Assembly: GCA_039933635.1 (NCBI GenBank)
Contig: JBDTNQ010000077.1
Location: 1 to 21,770 of the forward strand
Source: JBDTNQ01 sp039933635
GTDB lineage: Bacteria; Acidobacteriota; Vicinamibacteria; Vicinamibacterales; SCN-69-37
Direction of reading: 5' to 3'
Length of the DNA: 21,770 bases
Shown: positions 15,930 through 21,770 of the stretch, piece by piece
Position numbering within the stretch: the first letter of the stretch is position 1
How the letters are laid out: every line of letters begins with the position of its first letter
Program-made: the position numbers and the translations under genes
The notes under the pieces: generated by a model
What the model saw: only the letters and a program-made list of their open reading frames with translations
Told to the model about the DNA's origin: nothing
The model's database searches: none

Positions 15930-16185
15930 GAAGGCCTACCTCTGTTCTGCGCTCATGGCGGTCTGCATGATCCGGGCCCCGCGCCGTACCGTCCGGAGCG
16001 ATGCCTTCCCATCCGCTGGTTTTCGGAAGTCGGCGGGACGGCAGCATTTTGTCGACCGCGTCGAGCTTTCGTCACACCGCCTGTTGGAGCGGCCGGGCAG
16101 CCGGCCATGGCTGCCGGCCGCCCAGGCGCTGAGCCGGAATCGGTCTGCACACCGCTGCACCGGCCCGCCTCTTGCGTGCGTGATA
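15930..16185. promoter_or_regulatory. Divergent intergenic region between acyltransferase and glycan operon
   Basis: This 256-bp stretch separates two divergent transcription units and should hold both promoters. I see the ribosome site of the leftward gene (15939-15943) and an inverted repeat at 16091-16119. A GATAAT at 16182-16187 resembles a -10 box, but it overlaps the proposed glycosyltransferase start and has no matching -35. No confident promoter pair could be placed. An open frame continues from the glycosyltransferase back to 15955 but reads as noncoding. Confidence 0.5.
16091..16119. repeat. Long inverted repeat in the divergent promoter region
   Basis: GGCCGGGCAGCC (16091-16102) and GGCTGCCGGCC (16109-16119) are complementary over 11 bp with one bulged G, around a six-base loop. 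No T-run follows on either strand. It could be a regulator binding site shared by the two divergent units or a strong mRNA hairpin in the glycosyltransferase leader. Confidence 0.55.
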
Positions 16186-17244
16186 ATGGTGACCACCTTG
16201 CCGGGGACTGAGATTCACCGTGACAGACCGCTCGTATCGATTCTGGTGCCCAGCTACAACGGCGCCCGATTCCTGCGGGAGTCCCTCGATTCCCTGCTCA
16301 CGCAGAGCTATCCGAACCTCGAGATTCTGCTGCTCGACGACGCCTCGACGGACGACACGCCTTCCATCGCCGCGGAATACGAAGGGCGCATCACCTACGT
16401 GCGGCAGCCGGCGAACATGGGGATCTATGACAACGTCAACGTCGGCATTGCCTTGGCGCGCGGCGAGCTGATTGCCACGTACCACGCCGACGACATCTAC
16501 CTGCCCACCATCGTCGAAGCCGAGGTCGCCTACCTGCAGGCCCATCCCGAAGTGGGCGCGGTGTTCTGCTCTGACATTTTCGTGGACGCCGAGGGGCGCG
16601 AGTACGGGCGCATCGTGCTGCCGCCCCCGGTCCGCGGCGAGACGCCGCTCGACTACCGCGGTGTGCTGAACGCGCTGCTCACGTACAAGAACCGCTTTCT
16701 CGTGTGTCCGACCGCGATGGTGCGCGCGTCGGTCCACCGGCAGGTCGGCGTCTACCGCCAGGACCGGTACCGGAATACGGCCGATCTCGAGATGTGGCTG
16801 CGCATCGCGCGCGCGTGCCCGGTTGGCATTCTCGAATCGCATCTGATGCGCTACCGGCACTTTCACGGCAATTCATCACAGCTCTACCATCGTCTTCGCA
16901 CCGCCCCCGAGAACTTCTTCGGCATCCTCGATGAGTACCTCGCCTCGGGCGGCCGCGCGCTCGCCACTCCGACGGCCCTGACAGCCTACGAGGCCCACCG
17001 GTCTGAAGATCGGCTCATGGCCGCCATCAGCCACTACATCAAGGGCGAGCTCGTCGACGGCCGCCACGCCTTGAGCCAGGTGCAACTCGGTCCGATCGTT
17101 CGCACGCGCACCGTCCAACGGTGGCGGCTCGTGGCCATCTCCACGGGACTCTGGATCCTGCTTCGATTGCCGCGCGTGGAGCGGATCGCGCAGGCCATGT
17201 TCGAGCGGTGGCACGTGAAGCATCCCCCGGCGCATCGCGCATGA
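16186..17244 (+). CDS. GT2-family glycosyltransferase
   Basis: Protein of 352 residues with a GT-A fold. The nucleotide-binding start is PLVSILVPSYNGARFL (15-30), with the acidic pair DD at 51-52 in LLLDDASTDDTP. The metal-binding DXD equivalent is HADD at 100-103. A later TADLEMWLR (198-206) is the catalytic-acid-bearing segment typical of GT2 enzymes. It should transfer one sugar from a nucleotide donor to a lipid-linked glycan at the inner face of the membrane. A hydrophobic patch near residues 310-325 may associate with the membrane. The ATG at 16186 was chosen because it lies 14 codons before the conserved fold; the frame stays open back to 15955 but that part is Arg/Pro/Ser-rich and not protein-like. 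No clear ribosome site is visible. It is first in a four-gene operon, with an ATGA overlap to the next gene. Confidence 0.9.
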   Translation: MVTTLPGTEIHRDRPLVSILVPSYNGARFLRESLDSLLTQSYPNLEILLLDDASTDDTPSIAAEYEGRITYVRQPANMGIYDNVNVGIALARGELIATYHADDIYLPTIVEAEVAYLQAHPEVGAVFCSDIFVDAEGREYGRIVLPPPVRGETPLDYRGVLNALLTYKNRFLVCPTAMVRASVHRQVGVYRQDRYRNTADLEMWLRIARACPVGILESHLMRYRHFHGNSSQLYHRLRTAPENFFGILDEYLASGGRALATPTALTAYEAHRSEDRLMAAISHYIKGELVDGRHALSQVQLGPIVRTRTVQRWRLVAISTGLWILLRLPRVERIAQAMFERWHVKHPPAHRA

Positions 17245-18809
17245 GTGCCGTGATCGACGACGGTCGCGCGTCCACGCCCTCGGCCGCGGAGGTCCACCGC
17301 TCGGCGCCCATGGTGCGGGCCGTGCTCACCATCGGCGTGCTGCAGTTCCTCTCGATGTGCCTGCTCTTCGGGCGCACGAAGATTGTCGCGCTCGCGCTCG
17401 GACCTGAAACCGTCGGCGCGATGTCGGTCGTCGACAAGCTCACCGCGCTCGTCTCGCAGACGCTGTCGCTGTCGCTGCCGTTTGCGGCGCTGCGGTTCCT
17501 CCCGGCGGCGCTCCGCGAATCGCCCGCCGCTCGCAACGTGCTCTATCGGCAGATGCTCAGCGTGTCGCTGGCGCTGATCGTTCCAGCGACTGCCGTCTGC
17601 GTGGGCATCTCCGTCTTCAAGCCGGCGTTCTGGGGCGCGGATCTGCTGCCGTATCGCCTGAGTGTGATCGTCGCCTTCTGCAGCCTGCCGGTCGTCGGGC
17701 TCGTGCCGTTGCTGACGAACGCCTATGCGGGCGGTCTGGATCACGACCGCTCGATGTGGTTCACGATTGCGCAGTCGACCACGCTCTTCCTGGCCGCGGT
17801 TGCGGCGGCCGCGGGGTTGGGGTTGATCGGGTACTACGGAACATATGCCGCAATTGGCGGCGTGCTGGTGCTTGTCGCCGCGCGTCATCTGGCCTGGAGC
17901 GAGCCGGGGCAGGCCCATCCGCCGCTGAGTTTGCGCGATCGGTTTCGTCTGCCACCGGCCATCTGGCGGTTTGCGGCCGCGTTGCTCGCGCTGACGTTTG
18001 CGGCGCCCTACGGCTCACTCTACGTCCAGTACACGAGCCTGCATCTCTACGGCGCTGCTGCGTCGGGTATCTTGCAGGCGGCCGTCGGCATTTCGCTGAC
18101 GGTGCGCACGCTGCTCGGCACGGCGCATGCACTGTTCTTGACGCCGCAGGTCAACCGGCAGGGCGATCCAGCCGCGCGCATGGCGTGGGCCAATGAGTTC
18201 CAGCGCGTGACGGCGCTGTTGTTCGTCCTCACCCTGCCGCCGCTGCTCCTCTTTGCCGACGTGGCCGTTCGAATTCTCTACTCTGGGAAATTCGTCGGCG
18301 CGTCCGCTTTCGTCGCCCTCTTCGTGGCAGCGGAGGTCGTCACGCTCTTGTCCGGCACCTATCAGGCCCTCATCATCGCCAGCGACCGCATGCTGTTTCA
18401 TGTGCTGCAGAATCTCGCGGCGCAGGCCCTGCTCATCGGCATTGTCACGGTGGCTCTGCCGAGGGTCGGGCTGGTCGGTGCGGGGCTCGCGGCTCTGGCC
18501 GCGCCTCTCTTTCTCTATGCGACGACCCTGATCTTCCTGCGACGCGCATACAACGTGCGCGTGTCGCGCGAGGCGGCGTGGATGGCCCTGCTGGCGTCGA
18601 CGATCCTCGCGGTGTGCGGCGCGATCGGAGCGCGATACACGGGCCTTGCGCCCGCGCTGCTGGGAGGCAAGCTCCTCGCCTGTGTGGCGACCTGGACGGT
18701 GGCGTTCCTGCTGATGCCGGTCGACGATCGGGCCCGCCTCGTCGATGGTCTGACACGCGTGTGGTCCCTGATCCTGACCTCCACGACACGCCGAAGGGCG
18801 GCGCGCTGA
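17241..18809 (+). CDS. Wzx-like polysaccharide flippase / oligosaccharide transporter
   Basis: Protein of 522 residues made mostly of hydrophobic segments, about 12 to 14, after a polar N-terminal 25 residues. Length, the early RAVLTIGVLQFLSMCLLFGRTKIVALALG stretch and the spaced amphipathic helices (for example VVDKLTALVSQTLSLSLPFA) fit the polysaccharide-transporter group of the MOP superfamily. These proteins flip lipid-linked repeat units from the cytoplasmic to the periplasmic face. The start ATG at 17241 overlaps the previous stop (ATGA), so translation is probably coupled; no separate ribosome site is seen. It ends with an overlap to the amidotransferase gene. A lipid II-type or other MOP substrate cannot be excluded by sequence, but the neighbours are glycan genes. 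Confidence 0.85.
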   Translation: MSAVIDDGRASTPSAAEVHRSAPMVRAVLTIGVLQFLSMCLLFGRTKIVALALGPETVGAMSVVDKLTALVSQTLSLSLPFAALRFLPAALRESPAARNVLYRQMLSVSLALIVPATAVCVGISVFKPAFWGADLLPYRLSVIVAFCSLPVVGLVPLLTNAYAGGLDHDRSMWFTIAQSTTLFLAAVAAAAGLGLIGYYGTYAAIGGVLVLVAARHLAWSEPGQAHPPLSLRDRFRLPPAIWRFAAALLALTFAAPYGSLYVQYTSLHLYGAAASGILQAAVGISLTVRTLLGTAHALFLTPQVNRQGDPAARMAWANEFQRVTALLFVLTLPPLLLFADVAVRILYSGKFVGASAFVALFVAAEVVTLLSGTYQALIIASDRMLFHVLQNLAAQALLIGIVTVALPRVGLVGAGLAALAAPLFLYATTLIFLRRAYNVRVSREAAWMALLASTILAVCGAIGARYTGLAPALLGGKLLACVATWTVAFLLMPVDDRARLVDGLTRVWSLILTSTTRRRAAR

Positions 18810-20692
18810 TGTGTGGCATTGCCGGCGTCGTCTCGGCGGCATCCGTCGAGCCCACGGTCGTCGAGCGCATGCGCGACGCGCTGGCGCACCGCGGACCGGA
18901 TCATGCCGGCCTCTGGCGATCGGCGGACGGCCGAGTCTGCCTGGGCCATCGGCGCCTGGCGATCATCGATCTGGACGAGCGGTCGAATCAGCCGATGGTC
19001 TCGCACGACGGGCGGTTCGCCATCACGTTCAACGGCGAGATCTACAACTATCAACCGGTCCGTCGCGAACTGGAGCAGGCCGGCGCGCGGTTTCGCACGG
19101 ACTCGGACACCGAGGTGCTAGTCGAGGCCTATCGGCAGTGGGGCGCGGACGCGCTCGAGCGGCTGTCGGGCATGTTCGCGTTCGCGCTGTGGGATGCCGG
19201 AACCCGGCGGCTGTTCTGCGCGCGCGATCGCGCGGGTGAAAAGCCATTCCACTACGCCGTGATCGACGGCGTGTTTCTGTTCGGTTCTGAGATCAAGGCG
19301 CTGCTCGAGTGGCCGGGCATACCGCGACGACTCGACTACGAGGCGTTGATCGACTACTTAACGCTCGGGTTCGTGGCCGACCCGAAGACGATCTGGCGGG
19401 ATGTGCGCAAGCTGCCACCCGCGCATGCCATGGTCGTGGACTGCGCGGGCGACCAGCCGGTGGTCGGGCCACCGCAACGCTACTGGCGGCTGACATTCGC
19501 ACCTGCCGCGCGCGCGGCGTCCGCCGAGGAAACCCGGGACACGCTGCTGCGCGCGGCCCGCGAAATGGCCGTGGCGGATGTCCCGCTCGGGACGTTCCTC
19601 AGCGGTGGCGTGGATTCGTCAGCGGTGACGGCCGCGCTGAGCTTGTCTGGTCACGACGTACGGACGTTCACGATTGGCTTCGAGGAAACCGCGTACGACG
19701 AGCGGCCGTGGGCGCGCCAGGTTGCCGAGCGGTACCACACACGGCATGTCGAGCGGACCGTCGACGCGTCGGATGTCGTGTCCGTGCTGGACCGGCTGAC
19801 GTGGCACTACGACGAGCCGTTCAACGACTACTCATGCTTTCCGACCTACTACCTCTGCCGTGAGGCGCGGCAATCGATCACGGTGGCGTTGTCCGGCGAC
19901 GGCGCCGACGAGATCTTCGCGGGCTACCGCAAGTACCAGCGATTGGCGCGACGCGCGGAACTCGGCCGCCTGTTCCCCGTGCCCGCTGCGCGCGCGGCCG
20001 CGGCCGTCGCGCGCCACGCCCTGCCCGAAGGGCACTTCTGGCGCCGCACGCTGACCCAGTACGGACTGCCGGCACCGCAGATGCTGGCCGATATGTTGTG
20101 CAATGGCTTCACGGTGCCCCTCTTGCGGGACGTCGCCCGCGGGCCGCTCGCCGAGGCCCTTCGCCACTACGATCCCTATCGCCTCGTCGAGCAGATGCTG
20201 ATTGATGCGCCCCCCGACGTGGTCGGTCCCGTGAACGCGATGCGGCACCTGGACTTCGCACTGACGCTGCCCGGGGACATGCTCGTCAAGGTCGACCGGG
20301 CCAGCATGGCAGTCGCGCTCGAAGTGCGGCCGCTGTTCCTGCATCGGGACGTCATGGAACTCGCGGCGGCGCTGCCGCCGACGGCCCTGGTCGACCGCCA
20401 CGCCGCGAAGCTCGCGCTCAAGACCGCCGTTCGTCCGTGGCTCCCCGACGCGCTGCTCGATCGCCGCAAGCAGGGATTCGCGCTGCCATTGCCGGAATGG
20501 CTGGGCGGCGATTCGGCCATTGCAGCCGAAGTCGGCGGCGGTGCGTCCGCCGGCCCCCTCGGAGAGATCCTCGACCTCACACGCATCGCCGCGTTGCGCG
20601 ACGCGCACACCGCGGGCGCCGGCAATTTCACGTCGATTGTGCACGGGGCATTCATGCTCAACCGGTGGTGTACCAAATGGCTTCCCAACTAG
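18809..20692 (+). CDS. asnB: Asparagine synthase-type (glutamine-hydrolysing) amidotransferase
   Basis: Protein of 627 residues. The N-terminal glutaminase domain starts MCGIAG with the nucleophile Cys2 exposed after Met removal, and includes RGPD, FNGEIYNY and SDTEV. The C-terminal synthetase domain has the ATP pyrophosphatase loop SGGVDSS at 265-271, then ALSGDGADEIFAGY and VKVDRASM. All expected catalytic motifs are present. Members in exopolysaccharide and exosortase loci are thought to amidate a sugar acid or peptide-like glycan decoration rather than make free asparagine; that role here is inferred from neighbours. One oddity: the segment after EVR reads PLFLHRDVM where many relatives have a PLLDHR-type sequence. 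The ATG at 18809 overlaps the flippase stop (TGATG), with GAAGGG about 11 bases upstream. The 3' end overlaps the next gene by 16 bases. Confidence 0.92.
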   Translation: MCGIAGVVSAASVEPTVVERMRDALAHRGPDHAGLWRSADGRVCLGHRRLAIIDLDERSNQPMVSHDGRFAITFNGEIYNYQPVRRELEQAGARFRTDSDTEVLVEAYRQWGADALERLSGMFAFALWDAGTRRLFCARDRAGEKPFHYAVIDGVFLFGSEIKALLEWPGIPRRLDYEALIDYLTLGFVADPKTIWRDVRKLPPAHAMVVDCAGDQPVVGPPQRYWRLTFAPAARAASAEETRDTLLRAAREMAVADVPLGTFLSGGVDSSAVTAALSLSGHDVRTFTIGFEETAYDERPWARQVAERYHTRHVERTVDASDVVSVLDRLTWHYDEPFNDYSCFPTYYLCREARQSITVALSGDGADEIFAGYRKYQRLARRAELGRLFPVPAARAAAAVARHALPEGHFWRRTLTQYGLPAPQMLADMLCNGFTVPLLRDVARGPLAEALRHYDPYRLVEQMLIDAPPDVVGPVNAMRHLDFALTLPGDMLVKVDRASMAVALEVRPLFLHRDVMELAAALPPTALVDRHAAKLALKTAVRPWLPDALLDRRKQGFALPLPEWLGGDSAIAAEVGGGASAGPLGEILDLTRIAALRDAHTAGAGNFTSIVHGAFMLNRWCTKWLPN

Positions 20693-21770
20693 CCGCGTCG
20701 TCGTCATCCGCCACGGATCTCGCGGTCTACTTCGATCCCGCGACCCATCACCAGCTGAAGGACGGACTGTTCAGCCGCGAGAGCAATCCGTACGCCGGCG
20801 ACAACATCCTGGCCCCGTATGCCGCGGTGTACGACCGGCTGACGGCGCGCGGCGTCACGGTGCACACCGCCGATCGGCTGCCGGCGCAGCCGGACGGCAA
20901 GCGCAATGTCCTGATCTCCTTCGGCACGCCCGATCGGCTCGTGCCGCACTCCGTCGAACGTTACCGGCGACTGCAGCAGCGGCCGGATGTGATTCTGAGC
21001 GCGTTTTTCGCCATGGAGTGTCCGGTTGTCGAGCCGACGATGTTCGAGGCGCTGCCGGCGCTGCAGTCCATCTTTCGGCGAATTCTGTCGTGGAGCGACA
21101 CGGAAGCTCTCCTGCCGTTCACGAAGACGCCGGTTCCGGTCGAGCACTACTGCTGGCCGCAGTCGTTCAGTGCCGTGCACGAGCACCTCTGGGCCAACCG
21201 TGATCGCAAGTTCCTGATCATGATGAACGCGAACAAACTGCCGCGCGTGTATGTGAACGAGCTCTACACGGCGCGGTTGCGTGCCGTCGAGTTCTTTCAC
21301 CGATATGGCGAGATCGACCTGTACGGGCGCAACTGGGACCGGATGCCGTCCCGCGTGGGGAAGGTGCGCACGCCCGCAACACTTCGCGGACTGGTCGCGG
21401 ATGCCTGGCAGGTCAAGCAGCGCGTGTGGCCGAATCGGCTGTACGCTGCCATGGCCGCAGCGAGCAAGGGGCCCGCGCGGTCGAAGTCCGCCACGGTGTC
21501 GCAATACCGTTTCGCGCTGTGCTTCGAGAACAGCATTCTCAAGGGCTGGCTTACCGAGAAGCTGTTCGATTGTTTCTTCGCGGGCACGGTGCCGGTGTAC
21601 TGGGGCGCGCCGGATGTGCTCGATTGGGTCCCGGCCGAGTGCTTCATCGACATGCGTCAGTTCAAGGACTTCGCGGAGTTGCGGACCTTCCTGCACGCGC
21701 TCACGCCGCCACAGGAGCAGGCGTACCGCGATGCTGCGCGCGCGTACCTGGACTCCGACCGTTTCGCGCC
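20677..21770 (+). CDS. GT10 (fucosyltransferase-family) glycosyltransferase, 3' end beyond window
   Basis: At least 364 residues, open to the right edge. The diagnostic GT10 block begins YRFALCFENS (277-286) and continues through TEKLFD (293-298) and AGTVPVYWGAP, which in alpha-1,3/1,4-fucosyltransferases forms the GDP-fucose site. It is followed by an ECFIDMRQF segment that also fits the family. The N-terminal ~270 residues are less typical. The predicted reaction is transfer of fucose, or another GDP-linked deoxysugar, onto the glycan made by this operon. The start ATG at 20677 has GGTGG about seven bases upstream and overlaps the amidotransferase end by 16 bases; no later start would keep the YFDPATHH region. 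No GDP-fucose synthesis genes are visible in the window. Confidence 0.85.
   Translation, partial: MASQLAASSSSATDLAVYFDPATHHQLKDGLFSRESNPYAGDNILAPYAAVYDRLTARGVTVHTADRLPAQPDGKRNVLISFGTPDRLVPHSVERYRRLQQRPDVILSAFFAMECPVVEPTMFEALPALQSIFRRILSWSDTEALLPFTKTPVPVEHYCWPQSFSAVHEHLWANRDRKFLIMMNANKLPRVYVNELYTARLRAVEFFHRYGEIDLYGRNWDRMPSRVGKVRTPATLRGLVADAWQVKQRVWPNRLYAAMAAASKGPARSKSATVSQYRFALCFENSILKGWLTEKLFDCFFAGTVPVYWGAPDVLDWVPAECFIDMRQFKDFAELRTFLHALTPPQEQAYRDAARAYLDSDRFA

Noticed and set aside
15955..16185. 77-codon N-terminal extension of the GT2 gene
   Set aside because: No GT2 sequence, basic low-complexity composition, and it spans the divergent promoter region and inverted repeat.

Overview
The window is GC-rich and almost fully coding, with very short intergenic gaps. 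It carries no rRNA, tRNA, CRISPR array, integrase or transposase. The exosortase-like and PEP-CTERM-style TPR sequences, the polysaccharide genes and the acyltransferase-3 protein point to a Gram-negative, exopolysaccharide-producing bacterium. A soil Acidobacteriota lineage is a plausible guess, but this is inference from gene content and no marker gene is present to test it.

Region 1 (1-12515, minus strand) is a hybrid NRPS-PKS operon. Reading leftwards it has a small membrane protein that looks like an exosortase N-terminus fused to a shortened TPR tail (12515-11829), a one-module NRPS (11829-6283) and a one-module type I PKS (6286 to beyond the left edge). The junctions overlap as TGATG and ATGA, so the three genes are probably translationally coupled. 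The NRPS is C-A-PCP, but its adenylation domain is split twice: a luciferase-like monooxygenase sits between motifs A4 and A5, and an N-methyltransferase follows motif A8. The binding-pocket residues read D-I-L-Q-L-G-M-V-W-K, close to the known glycine code. The PKS is KS-AT-KR-DH-ACP-TE, with KR before DH, the reverse of the usual order. The simplest reading is that an unknown acyl donor is joined to an N-methylated, oxidised glycine, extended with one malonate-type unit, reduced and possibly dehydrated, then released by the thioesterase. The product is unknown.

Region 2 (12516-15929, minus strand) holds a probable terminator and the promoter zone of the NRPS-PKS operon, then a DUF218/YdcF-like membrane protein, a small unrecognised protein, and an acyltransferase-3/SGNH fusion of the kind that O-acylates surface polysaccharides.

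Region 3 (16186 to the right edge, plus strand) is a tight surface-glycan operon: GT2 glycosyltransferase, Wzx-like flippase, asparagine-synthase-type amidotransferase and a GT10 (fucosyltransferase-family) enzyme that runs off the window. Each gene overlaps the next. Regions 2 and 3 diverge from a 256-bp intergenic stretch that contains a strong inverted repeat. Regions 2 and 3 together look like part of an exopolysaccharide or O-antigen locus, with the NRPS-PKS operon placed beside it and headed by a relic of an exosortase system.
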